A DNA stretch of 64,000 bases from NCBI GenBank assembly GCA_020850995.1, contig JADZDP010000116.1:43709-107708 (forward strand), in the 5' to 3' direction. This document shows, piece after piece, positions 28,545 to 37,618 of this stretch (position 1 is its first letter; every line of letters starts with the position of its first letter). The DNA is from Deltaproteobacteria bacterium (GTDB lineage: Bacteria > Myxococcota > UBA727 > VGSZ01). The notes under the pieces were generated by a model, which saw only the letters and a list, made by a program, of their open reading frames with translations, had not been told where the DNA came from and did not search any database. Position numbers and translations under genes: made by a program.

Positions 28545-28568
28545 GGCGACGAATAAACAATCGTCGCC
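28545..28568. promoter_or_regulatory. Second adjacent hairpin, 8-bp perfect arms
   Basis: GGCGACGA-ATAAACAA-TCGTCGCC. Confidence 0.4.
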
Positions 28569-28844
28569 CTGGATCCTTCCACCCGTACCGTGCATGAAGG
28601 CCAAACGAAAATCAAGAAATACCATCGCATTAGCATTCCGGCGTGGCCAGGCGGCACCGCCGCAGGGCCTCGATGCCTTTGGCGTCGAGCTCAGCCGCAG
28701 CGGCCGTTGGGGCGCTGACCGCGGCCGACCCGCGGCTGATGGCGGTGCGCCGCAAGCGGCGCTCGCTGTCATTCAGGGTTGGGGCGGTGCGTTCGTACCG
28801 AGGTGTCGGGGGCGCAAGCGACAGGCAACGAGCTTCGTGTCGCG

Positions 28845-29882
28845 CTACTTCTCGTCTGGCCGCTTCTGCAGGAAGAAGCGCACCGGGTCCTCGCGCAGCC
28901 CCTTGAGCACGGCCTTGAGGTCCGACGCGGCCGCTTCGTCCCAGAACAGCTTGCCCGCGGCGCCCTGCTTGGTCTCGACGGCGCTCATGAGCCGGTCGGC
29001 GCGCCGGCCGGCCTCGTCGATGGTCACGAGCGCGGCCGACAGCTCGCGGCGCACCTGCTCTTGCTTGTCTGGGTCGAGCAGGGGCGCGCGCTCGACGCGC
29101 TCGAGCGTGCCGCGCAAGCGCTCCGAGAGCGCGCGCCCATCGCTCACCAGCTCCGCGAGGCCCGCCTGGTCGAGCCCCTGCGTCAGCCGGTCGGCGCGAT
29201 CGAGCAGGCCCGGGAGGCGCTCGAGGCTATGCCGCACCGCCAGCGCCAGCGCCTGCAGCTCGCTGGCGGTTTGGGCCGCCGCCTCGTTGCCGAGCAGCGC
29301 ATCCACCTGCTTCACCAAGGACGAGGCCGCGCGCAAGAGCTCGAGCACCTCGGGCGACGAGGGCAGCAGATCGTCGGCACGGCCGAGCAGGCTAGCGGCG
29401 CGCGGCAAGAGCAGGTCGGCGCGCGCCAGGGTGACGCCGTCGAGGCGCGCGTCATCGCTGAGCGGCGCGCCGCCGGGCACGGGCTCCACGTCGAGGTAGT
29501 GCTCGCCCAGCACGCCCAGCGTGGTGACGTAGAAGCGCGCGCGCTCGGTGAGCGCGGCCATGGCGCGCGGCTCGATGGTCGCCAGCACGCGCACCATCTT
29601 GTCGGGGCCGGCGGCCGCGTCTGCCCCGAGCAAGAGCTCGACGTCGCGCACCACGCCCACCACCACGCCCGACAGGCGCACGGCCGCGCCGGGCTTGATG
29701 GGCCCGCAGTAGGCGAAGTCGACGCGCACGGTGCTGCCCCGCACGATGGCGAGCGGCCCGGTGACGACGAGGAGCGCCAAGAGCACCGCCACCGCCGCCA
29801 AGAAGGCCAGGCCCACGCGCACGGCGCGCCGCCGATCCTCGCTCGGCGCCGGTGGCAGCGTGGTGGCCGCGGTGTCACTCAT
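28845..29882 (-). CDS. MCE (MlaD-like) domain lipid-transport protein
   Basis: N-terminal TM; VRLSGVVVGVVRDVEL; GVLGEHYLDVEPV; long helical C-terminus. Confidence 0.85.
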   Translation of the reverse strand: MSDTAATTLPPAPSEDRRRAVRVGLAFLAAVAVLLALLVVTGPLAIVRGSTVRVDFAYCGPIKPGAAVRLSGVVVGVVRDVELLLGADAAAGPDKMVRVLATIEPRAMAALTERARFYVTTLGVLGEHYLDVEPVPGGAPLSDDARLDGVTLARADLLLPRAASLLGRADDLLPSSPEVLELLRAASSLVKQVDALLGNEAAAQTASELQALALAVRHSLERLPGLLDRADRLTQGLDQAGLAELVSDGRALSERLRGTLERVERAPLLDPDKQEQVRRELSAALVTIDEAGRRADRLMSAVETKQGAAGKLFWDEAAASDLKAVLKGLREDPVRFFLQKRPDEK

Positions 29883-30502
29883 GCGGTGGCCTGCAAGCGC
29901 CCGGCATCGACGCGGTGCAGGCGCGGCGCCAGGCGCGCGATGGTGCGCGGGCTGTGCGTGATGACGATCAGCGTCGTGCCCTCCGAGGGCAAGAGCGCCA
30001 AGGCCTCGTCGACGGCGGCGGCGGCCTCGGGGTCGAGGCCCGTGGTGGGTTCGTCGACCACGAGCACGCCGGGCCGCAGACAGGCGGCGCGCGCCAGCGC
30101 TGCGCGCTTCTGCAGCGCCGTGGCCAAGGCCCCCGGCGCGGCGTCGGCCACGGCGCCGAGGCCGAAGCGCACGAGCGCCTGGTCGGCGCGCGCGCGGGCG
30201 TCGGCGCGCGACAGCCCGCGCGCGTGGGCGGCGGCGAAGGCCACGTTCTCGCGCACGCTCAGGGTGTCGAGGAGCGCTGGGTCCTGATGCACGAACACGA
30301 GCGGCGGGCGCTGCACGCGCACCACGCCGCTCGCGCGCGGCACCAGCCCCGCCGCAGCCTTCATGAGCACGCTCTTGCCCGCGCCCGAGCGGCCCACCAC
30401 GGCGTGCACGCGGCCGGCCTCGAAGCTCGCGCTCACGTCGTGGATGACGGTGACGGCACCGAAGCGCACCGTCAGGTGCTCGATGACGAGCGCGGCGCTC
30501 AC
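29879..30502 (-). CDS. ABC transporter ATPase (MlaF-like) with degenerate signature motif
   Basis: Walker A GRSGAGKS; signature position LATALQKRAALARA; Walker B VLVVDEPTTGLDP. Confidence 0.85.
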   Translation of the reverse strand: MSAALVIEHLTVRFGAVTVIHDVSASFEAGRVHAVVGRSGAGKSVLMKAAAGLVPRASGVVRVQRPPLVFVHQDPALLDTLSVRENVAFAAAHARGLSRADARARADQALVRFGLGAVADAAPGALATALQKRAALARAACLRPGVLVVDEPTTGLDPEAAAAVDEALALLPSEGTTLIVITHSPRTIARLAPRLHRVDAGRLQATA

Positions 30503-31230
30503 GGCGACCTCGCGAGGAACCAGAGCATGTCGAGCGCGGCGCTCATGATGAGGCAGCCGAGCACGGCGCCCACCACCGCCTTGGTGGCCGCCTCGCCCAC
30601 CGCCACGGCGCCGCCGCGCGCGGCGAGTCCCGCGTGTGTGGCGGCGGCGAACACGATGGCGCCGGCGGCCGCGCACTTGAGGATCATGAGCACCACGCCG
30701 GCGCCGCGCACGGCTTCGGGGTGAAAGAAGGTGAAGGGCGACACCTCCGAGCGCAACAGCAGCGTGGCCATGCCTGCGAGCTCCCAGGCGACGAAGCCGA
30801 CGAGCCCGAGCGCCACGGCGCCGAGCACCAAGGCGACGCCCATGGGTGCCAAGACACGGCGCGCGGGCTCTTGCCCAAAGAGCGCCATGGCGTCGAGCGT
30901 GGACTCCGATTGCAGGGTCGCGATCTCGGCCGCGAAGCCGGCGCCCACGCGCAACGACAGCGTGAGGGCAACGACCAGCGGGCCGAACTCCTCGACGCCG
31001 AGCACGATGTACTCGGGGCCGATGAAGCTCTGATCGCCCAGCAGGCGCAGCGCCTGTCGCGCCGCTTGGTCGGCGAGCGCGCAGCCCACGGCTGCCACCG
31101 TGACGATGACGAGCGGCACGGAGCGCGGCACCACCTCGTCGAGGCGCTGCAGCAGCGCGCCCGGCGGCAGGCGCCACCAGGTGAGCGCGGCGCGGCTGGC
31201 GCCACCGAGGCTGGCCACCCTGGCGCTCAT
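30499..31230 (-). CDS. MlaE-family ABC transporter permease
   Basis: FGPLVVALTLSLRVGAGFAAEIATLQSESTLDAMALFGQEPARRVLAPMGVALVLG. Confidence 0.85.
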   Translation of the reverse strand: MSARVASLGGASRAALTWWRLPPGALLQRLDEVVPRSVPLVIVTVAAVGCALADQAARQALRLLGDQSFIGPEYIVLGVEEFGPLVVALTLSLRVGAGFAAEIATLQSESTLDAMALFGQEPARRVLAPMGVALVLGAVALGLVGFVAWELAGMATLLLRSEVSPFTFFHPEAVRGAGVVLMILKCAAAGAIVFAAATHAGLAARGGAVAVGEAATKAVVGAVLGCLIMSAALDMLWFLARSP

Positions 31231-32012
31231 CCCGTGCCTCCGAGCAGGCTCAGCACTGCGTTCGTCATCACCACGCCGGCCAAGGACAGCACCGCGCCCG
31301 CATAGACGGCGCGCCCGATGGCGCCGGCGGAGCGATCCTCGCTGGTGGCCACCGCCACGCCGGCGTGGCACGACGCCAGACCCACCACCACGCCGAACAG
31401 CACCATGCGCACGAGGCCCTGCAGCAGCGTGCTGGCGTGGACGTAGCTGGCCACCGACCACACGCTGGTCGCCAGGCGCTGATCGCCGACGAGCGAGGCG
31501 ACCACGAAGGCAACCGCCAGCACCAGCGTGCAGGCGGGCGCCCAGAACAGCACGCTGCACGCCACCGTGGCGACGAGTCGGGGCCACACCACGGCGGGCT
31601 CGGGGTCGATGCCGAGGGCGCGTACGGCGTCGAGCCGATCGCGCGCCGCCATCACCGCCAGCTCGGCGGTGGTGCGCGCCCCCACGCGCGCCGCCAGCCC
31701 GCAGCCGAGCAAGAGCGGCCCCACGTCGCGGTACGCCGACATGGCCGCCGCCCAGCCGAACACCTCGCTGGCCGAGTAGCGAGCCACGTAGTTGAGCCCC
31801 TGCATGGCCACCACGCCGCCCACCGCCACCGACGCCACGGTGAACAGCGGCAGCGCATCCACGAACAGGCGATCGGTCTGCCGCAGCGTCTCGGTGAGGT
31901 CGACGCGCAGGCGTGAGCCCGCGATCAACGCGCGGCGCGCGCTCAGCAGGAGCGCGCCGATGTCGCCCGCCCTCCGCCCCACCGCCTCTCCAAGCGCCAC
32001 CAGCATCGTCAC
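31227..32012 (-). CDS. MlaE-family ABC transporter permease (second)
   Basis: GPLLLGCGLAARVGARTTAELAVMAARDRLDAVRALGIDPEPAVVWPRLVATVAC. Confidence 0.85.
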   Translation of the reverse strand: MTMLVALGEAVGRRAGDIGALLLSARRALIAGSRLRVDLTETLRQTDRLFVDALPLFTVASVAVGGVVAMQGLNYVARYSASEVFGWAAAMSAYRDVGPLLLGCGLAARVGARTTAELAVMAARDRLDAVRALGIDPEPAVVWPRLVATVACSVLFWAPACTLVLAVAFVVASLVGDQRLATSVWSVASYVHASTLLQGLVRMVLFGVVVGLASCHAGVAVATSEDRSAGAIGRAVYAGAVLSLAGVVMTNAVLSLLGGTG

Positions 32013-32692
32013 CACGCCTCCGCGTGCACGTCGTCGGTCCCACGTCGTGGCGCGTAGCAGGCGAGCGCGGGCTCGCTGGCGAGGAGGGACGCGGCGCCGA
32101 GGAAGCACTGGCGACCTGCGCTGAGCACCAGCACGCGATCGGCCCGTGGCACCACCTCGTCAACGTCGTGGGTGACGATGACCGTGGGCGGCGCCTGCGG
32201 GCCGCTCGGCAACGCCAGCGCCAACACCTCGCGCGTGGTCCGCGGGTCCAGGCCGGCCGTGGGATCGTCGAGCAGGAGGAGCTCGGGCGCCACGGCGAGC
32301 GCGCGCGCGATGGCCACCCGTCGTCGCATGCCGCCCGAGAGCTGTCGCGGCAGCGTCGCGAGCGCGTCGCCCAAGCCCACCGACACGAGGGCGGTGCGCG
32401 CGGCCTCGTCGGGCGCGGGCACACGGCGGGCGCGCGTGGCGCGCGCTACGTTCTCGAACGCGGAGCACGCATCGTCGAGCGCCGCGCTCTGAAACACCAT
32501 GCCGACGCTCAGGTCGTGCGCGACCGTCGAGGGCGCGAGGCCTGCGAGGGCCGCCAACAACAGGCTCTTGCCCGAGCCCGTGGCACCCACCACCACGAGC
32601 ACCTCGCCGGGGAGCACGTTGACGTCGACGGGACCGAGCGCGAGCCCGCCGCGGCCGTGCGCCACGAGCTTGGCGGCCTCGAGGGCCCTCAC
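32009..32692 (-). CDS. ABC transporter ATPase (MlaF-like) with canonical signature but Walker B Glu-to-Asp
   Basis: Walker A GATGSGKS; LSGGMRRRVAIARAL; Walker B LLLLDDPTAGLDP. Confidence 0.85.
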   Translation of the reverse strand: MRALEAAKLVAHGRGGLALGPVDVNVLPGEVLVVVGATGSGKSLLLAALAGLAPSTVAHDLSVGMVFQSAALDDACSAFENVARATRARRVPAPDEAARTALVSVGLGDALATLPRQLSGGMRRRVAIARALAVAPELLLLDDPTAGLDPRTTREVLALALPSGPQAPPTVIVTHDVDEVVPRADRVLVLSAGRQCFLGAASLLASEPALACYAPRRGTDDVHAEAW

Positions 32693-34404
32693 TTCTTCTT
32701 CTCTCGGCGCCGGCTCAAGAGCCGCTTGATCGCGATCTTCGGCAGGCGGCCGCCCGTGATGTACCAGGCAAAGGCGACGCCGAAGCAGCCGCCGGCGAAC
32801 ACGAAGGCGCCGGCGGCCACAGCGGGCGAGCGCACCAGCCCGTAGCCCGCGCGCGCGAGCACGTCGAAGCCGCCGAGCACCAGCGCGCCCGCCAGCACGC
32901 CGCCGAAGATCTGCATGCCCAAGCCGCGCAGGCTCTGCTGCAGGCCCTCGAGGTCGGGGCTCTTGATGACCACCTGCACCTGGCCGCGCTCGAGGTCCAT
33001 CAAGGTCTGCCCGAGCTGCAGCGGCACCTCTTGCACCAAGAGGCCGAGCTGCAGCGCGGTGCGCAGGCCGCCGCCCTTCAGTTGGCGCGGGTCGATGCGC
33101 TCGAGCACCAGCTCCTCGGCGCGCTTGGCGATGACCTTCGATGGATCGAACGAGGGGTGCAGCGTGCGCACCACGCCCTCGATGGAGACGATGGCGCGCG
33201 ACAGGATGGCCAGCTCGCGGGGGATGCGCACGCCGTAGCGCGTCGACAGATCGATGAGGTCGTTGAACACCTGGCCCGTGTTCACCTCGCCCACGGTGAG
33301 GCCGAAGTAGCGGTCGAGCAGGCGCGCGAGCTGCCCGCGAAAGGGCGCCAGCTCGATGCGCTTCTCGCTCACGCCCAGGCGGATGATGAGGCGCGCGAGC
33401 GTATCGGCGTCGCGCAGCGACAACGACAGCAGCAGGAGCAGCATGCGGTCCTGCACCTCGCGCGTGACCCGCCCCACCAGCCCGAAGTCGATGAAGCACA
33501 GCTCGCCCGCGTCGTTGATGAGCAGGTTGCCCGGGTGTGGATCCGCATGGAACACGCCGTCGATGAACGTGTGATCGAAGGTGAGCTCCACCAGGCGCTC
33601 GATCTTGGGCGGCGCCTCGGGCGTGCCCTTGAGATCGCTGATGCGCCGCCCGCGGATGCGCTCCATCGTGAGCACGGTGCGCGTCGAGAGCTCGGGGTAC
33701 ATGCGTGGCACGTGGATGCCGGCGCGCTCCCGGTTGCGCTCGGCGAAGGCGCGCAGGTTGCGCCCCTCGACGCTGAAGTCGAGCTCGGCGGCGAGCGCGT
33801 CTTGGAACTCGGCGACGAATTCGGTGGCGTGGTAGCGGCGCGCCTCCTCGGTGACCAGCTCGAGGAGCTGCGCGATGATCACCAGGATCTCGGAGTCGGC
33901 GCGGATCTGCTCGTCGATGCCTGGCCGGCGCACCTTGACCACCACGTCGGCGCCGTCCTTGGTGCGCGCGGCGTGCACCTGCGCCACCGAGGCGGAGGCC
34001 AGCGCCACCTCGTCGAAGTACTCGAAGCAGTCCTCGAGCTTCCGGCCGAGCGCGCCCTCGACCTCGCGGCGCACCTCGGCGAAGGTGAACGGTGGCACCT
34101 GGTCTTGCAGGCGCGCGAGCGCCTCGACGAAGTCGCTCGGCAAGAGATCGCCGCGCGTCGACATGATCTGCCCGAGCTTGACGAAGGTGGGCCCGAGGTC
34201 CTCGAGCATGTCCGCGAAGCGCAGCGCCGCTGGGCGGTCCGAGGGCGCGGCCTTGGCGTCGACGAAGGCGCGCACCAAGGGGATGCGCTTCATGTTGGGC
34301 GCGAAGCCGTGGCGCGCCATGATGCCGGCGATCTGCGACAGCCTCGCTAGCCGGGAGCGGCCATGGGGTGTCTTATCGGAGGTGTCCTCCGAAGATCTCG
34401 CCAT
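32689..34404 (-). CDS. AarF/ABC1/UbiB atypical kinase family protein
   Basis: LGPTFVKLGQIMSTRGDLLP, ASASVAQVHAA, FHADPHPGNLLI, FIDFGLVGRV; two C-terminal TM segments. Confidence 0.9.
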   Translation of the reverse strand: MARSSEDTSDKTPHGRSRLARLSQIAGIMARHGFAPNMKRIPLVRAFVDAKAAPSDRPAALRFADMLEDLGPTFVKLGQIMSTRGDLLPSDFVEALARLQDQVPPFTFAEVRREVEGALGRKLEDCFEYFDEVALASASVAQVHAARTKDGADVVVKVRRPGIDEQIRADSEILVIIAQLLELVTEEARRYHATEFVAEFQDALAAELDFSVEGRNLRAFAERNRERAGIHVPRMYPELSTRTVLTMERIRGRRISDLKGTPEAPPKIERLVELTFDHTFIDGVFHADPHPGNLLINDAGELCFIDFGLVGRVTREVQDRMLLLLLSLSLRDADTLARLIIRLGVSEKRIELAPFRGQLARLLDRYFGLTVGEVNTGQVFNDLIDLSTRYGVRIPRELAILSRAIVSIEGVVRTLHPSFDPSKVIAKRAEELVLERIDPRQLKGGGLRTALQLGLLVQEVPLQLGQTLMDLERGQVQVVIKSPDLEGLQQSLRGLGMQIFGGVLAGALVLGGFDVLARAGYGLVRSPAVAAGAFVFAGGCFGVAFAWYITGGRLPKIAIKRLLSRRREKKK

Positions 34405-34488
34405 AAGCCCGGACCATGGCGCCGGAATCGGCGCTGCGCGAATTTTCGACCTGGCCGCGCTTGTTGCGGCCACCCCGCGCGCCTAAGC

Positions 34489-35223
34489 ATGCCGCCGATG
34501 TCGAGCGACGCCGGACGGATCTACATTGCCATCGCGGGCAACATCGGCGCGGGCAAGAGCACGCTGGTCGATTTCTTGTGCCGCACCTACGGCGTGGCGC
34601 CCTTCTTCGAGCCCGGCGTCGACGGCAAGAGCGAGGAGGGCGGCGACAACCCCTACCTGGCCGACTTCTACGCCGACATGGCCGCGTGGGGCTTCCACTC
34701 GCAGCTCTACTTCCTGACGCACAAGTTCCGCATTCACCAAGAGCTCGACAAGACCCCCGGCATCGTGGTGCAGGATCGCAGCATCTACGAGGACGCCGAG
34801 GTGTTCGCCGCGGCGCTCTACAAGAGCGGCAAGATCAGCGAGCGCGACTGGAAGACCTACGGCGAGCTGTACGAGACCATCTGCAACGCCATCAAGCCGC
34901 CCGATGTGATGGTGTATTTGAAGTGCTCGCTGAAGACGACCAAGCAGCGCATCAAACTCCGCGGTCGCGCCATGGAGCAGAGCATCCCCACGAGCTACCT
35001 CAAGCTCCTGCAAGAGAGCTACGACGCTTGGTTCGCCAAGTGGACCAGGAGCGAGGTGTTGGTGCTCGACACCGATCGCCTCGACTACATCAGCGACCTC
35101 GTCGACCGCCTGGATGTCCTCGACCGGATCGAGCGCTTCCTGCCCCGGCGCGCCATCGACCCGCGGGCCGTGCGTCAGGCGCGCGCCGATGGGGCGGCGC
35201 CGGTGTCGGCGGCGGGCGCCTGA
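34489..35223 (+). CDS. Deoxynucleoside kinase (dNK family)
   Basis: IAGNIGAGKSTLVDFL, FFEPGVDG, VVQDRSIYEDAEVFA, YLKCSLKTTKQRIKLRGRAME. Confidence 0.88.
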   Translation: MPPMSSDAGRIYIAIAGNIGAGKSTLVDFLCRTYGVAPFFEPGVDGKSEEGGDNPYLADFYADMAAWGFHSQLYFLTHKFRIHQELDKTPGIVVQDRSIYEDAEVFAAALYKSGKISERDWKTYGELYETICNAIKPPDVMVYLKCSLKTTKQRIKLRGRAMEQSIPTSYLKLLQESYDAWFAKWTRSEVLVLDTDRLDYISDLVDRLDVLDRIERFLPRRAIDPRAVRQARADGAAPVSAAGA

Positions 35224-35947
35224 ACTTCTCGGCTAGCGGCTCCACCACCTTGGGGTCGATGCCGTGGGCGGCGAGGGCGCGCAGGAACGCCTCTGGCAGC
35301 GAGCCCGCCACGAAGGCGCGCCCGCCGTGCGGCAACGGGAACGATACGCAGAACGCCACCAGCCCCACGCCGCGCTCGTCGGGGAAGGGCAGCGTCGCGC
35401 CGTAGAGCGCGTCGCCCACGATGGGGTGGCCCACGTTCGCCAGGTGGCAGCGGATCTGGTGCATGCGCCCGGTCTCGGGGCGCGCCTCCACGAGCGTGGC
35501 GCCCTGGCCGCGCGCCAGCACGCGCACCCGCGTCAGCGCGCGCACGCCCGCCTCGTCGACGGTCTGCCAGGCCAGCGGGCCCTTCTTGTGGCCGTGTGAC
35601 GCGTCGGGGTCGTCGATGCGCGACAGGCGCAGATCGATGTCGCGCTTGTCCCAGGGAGGGGCGCCCTCCACCAACGCCAGGTAGCGCTTGTCGACGAGGT
35701 GGCGGCGAAAGGCTTCGGTGATCGCCTGTTGACCGAAGGGCGTCTTGGCCACCACGCACAGGCCGGCGGTGACGCGGTCGATGCGGTGCACCGGGCGCAC
35801 GCCACCGCCGAAGCGCTCCTTGGCGAGGTCGAGCAGGGTGGGGCGGGGCACGCCGCGCCCGCCCACCACGGTCATGCCGGCGGGCTTGAGCAGCACCGCG
35901 TGGTGCGGCCCCTCGTCGACGACGATAAGCGGGGGCGACGGCGGCAC
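35090..35947 (-). CDS. RluA-family pseudouridine synthase
   Basis: LLKPAGM, RPVHRIDRVTAGLCVVAKT, ARPETGRMHQIRCHLANVGHPIVGD. Confidence 0.88.
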   Translation of the reverse strand: MPPSPPLIVVDEGPHHAVLLKPAGMTVVGGRGVPRPTLLDLAKERFGGGVRPVHRIDRVTAGLCVVAKTPFGQQAITEAFRRHLVDKRYLALVEGAPPWDKRDIDLRLSRIDDPDASHGHKKGPLAWQTVDEAGVRALTRVRVLARGQGATLVEARPETGRMHQIRCHLANVGHPIVGDALYGATLPFPDERGVGLVAFCVSFPLPHGGRAFVAGSLPEAFLRALAAHGIDPKVVEPLAEKFRRPPPTPAPPHRRAPDARPAGRWRAGAGSARSGRGHPGGRRGR

Positions 35948-35964
35948 GATGCGCGATTCCGGCG

Positions 35965-37446
35965 TCAGTTCACGCTCAAGATCAGCGGGATCTCGACGTC
36001 GGTGGTCTCACCGGCGAACGCGGTGAATTTCCAGCGGGCGGCCGCTTTGGTGATGCAGCCGCCCGCGCTGCTGGCGTTGACGGCGCCGTTTTGGAAGCGC
36101 GCGCCATCGACGAGACCACGGGGGTTGACCGTGACCACCAGCCGCTGCTTGCCGCTCGGCACGTCGCCGGTCTTGGCCGCCTGCTCGATGCATTCCTGGA
36201 TGGCACCGGCGCCGTCGCTCACCACGCGCGAGACATCTTTGGCGTCGAGCGTGCCCGCCTCGATCACGGGCGTGTCCATGCGCGCCTTCGGTGTGACCAG
36301 CTTCTTTTCGTCCTTCTTGAGCAGCGCCAGGCGCGCACGCTCGTCGTCGGAGAGCTTGGCGCCGGCGAACTCGCCTCCGGTCGGGGGCGTGGCCGCCAGG
36401 CCGCCGCCGGTCTCGCCACCGGACTCACCGCCGGTCTTGAAGGCGTCGTCGAGGTTCATACCGCTCACGCCGCTACCGCCGAGCTCCTTCTTGCCGGTGC
36501 GCCGCGCCCGCTTCACCTCGTTCTCGGCGCGCACCTCGCTCTCGCAGCGCGCGCGATCGGGCGCGAGCTTGCACTTGAGCTCGGGGTTCTCCTCGGCGTC
36601 GCTCCAATCGTTGTTGACCGCTTTGCGGCGCTCGGAGGGCGGCGCGGCCACGGCGACGACGACACGGTGGAGGCCGGGAATCTCGATCACCCCTTGGTAG
36701 TCGAGCGCGCAGAGCGCGAACAGGCCAACCGCCGACACCAGCGCAGCGATCGCGTAGGCACGATGCTTGGTCTTTCGGTTGGCGAGCCCCGCGTTCATGA
36801 TGAAGACGCGGGTGCTGTCGCGCGGCGCGCCGGGATCGATGGGCGATTGGGCAGCGACCGCGGCGAAGGGGTCGGCGGCCGCCGCAGCGCCTTGGTCTCG
36901 GCCGCTGTCGGCATGTTCGCGGGCGCGCTTGGCCTCGTCGAAGGGGATGATCTCGGCGCCCTGATGGTGCGCGTCGTCGGGTGGGGGCGGCGGCGGCGGG
37001 CGCACCGCAGGCGCGGCGCTCAGGAGCACGGCCAGCTCGGGCACCTCGCGCAGCCGCTGCCACGCGGTCATGGATTCGTTCCACACGTAGGTGCGCTCGG
37101 TGATCGTCCCTTCGCGCACCAGGCGAGCCACGTCCTCCTTCTTGGCGGGGCCGTGCTGCTTGCCCTTGATGGCGATGTACCAGTCGATCCCGGGTCGTTG
37201 GGCAGCGGGCGGCTGCACCCAGGGCTCCGTCGGCTGGCGCGGCGCGGCACCCGCCGGCGCCGCAGGCTTGGGTGCGGCGGCGCCCGCCGCGGCCACCGCG
37301 CCGGCGCTGGCCTGCATGGCGCCGGTGGCTTCTCGCACGACCACGATGTTGCCGCAGGTCTTGCAACGGATCTTGAGGATCTTGCCGCGCACCTTGTCGT
37401 CGCCGATGGAATACCGCGTGGCGCAGTGCTCGCAGCTGAACTTCAT
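35965..37446 (-). CDS. Zinc-ribbon (MJ0042-like) / GYF_2 / TM / AgmX-PglI TonB-like C-terminal domain protein
   Basis: MKFSCEHCATRYSIGDDKVRGKILKIRCKTCGN; WYIAIKGKQHGPAKKEDVARLV; C-terminal GCITKAAARWKF TonB-like segment. Confidence 0.8.
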   Translation of the reverse strand: MKFSCEHCATRYSIGDDKVRGKILKIRCKTCGNIVVVREATGAMQASAGAVAAAGAAAPKPAAPAGAAPRQPTEPWVQPPAAQRPGIDWYIAIKGKQHGPAKKEDVARLVREGTITERTYVWNESMTAWQRLREVPELAVLLSAAPAVRPPPPPPPDDAHHQGAEIIPFDEAKRAREHADSGRDQGAAAAADPFAAVAAQSPIDPGAPRDSTRVFIMNAGLANRKTKHRAYAIAALVSAVGLFALCALDYQGVIEIPGLHRVVVAVAAPPSERRKAVNNDWSDAEENPELKCKLAPDRARCESEVRAENEVKRARRTGKKELGGSGVSGMNLDDAFKTGGESGGETGGGLAATPPTGGEFAGAKLSDDERARLALLKKDEKKLVTPKARMDTPVIEAGTLDAKDVSRVVSDGAGAIQECIEQAAKTGDVPSGKQRLVVTVNPRGLVDGARFQNGAVNASSAGGCITKAAARWKFTAFAGETTDVEIPLILSVN

Positions 37447-37618
37447 CCTGATCCCTCGATGTCCCGGAGCCGGCCCATCCTACCAACGGGGCAGGCCCTG
37501 CGTCGATCTCACCCCGGCGGTGTTGCGGTATGGATCCTCAGCGGCGCGGCGAAACACAGCGGTCCACGGCGCAGCGCGTCGGTTGACATCGCCAACGCCC
37601 CCCGCTTGGATTCGCCCC

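Noticed and set aside
28540-29499. 319-aa plus-strand ORF
   Set aside because: Ser/Arg-rich antisense frame over the MCE gene; no motif
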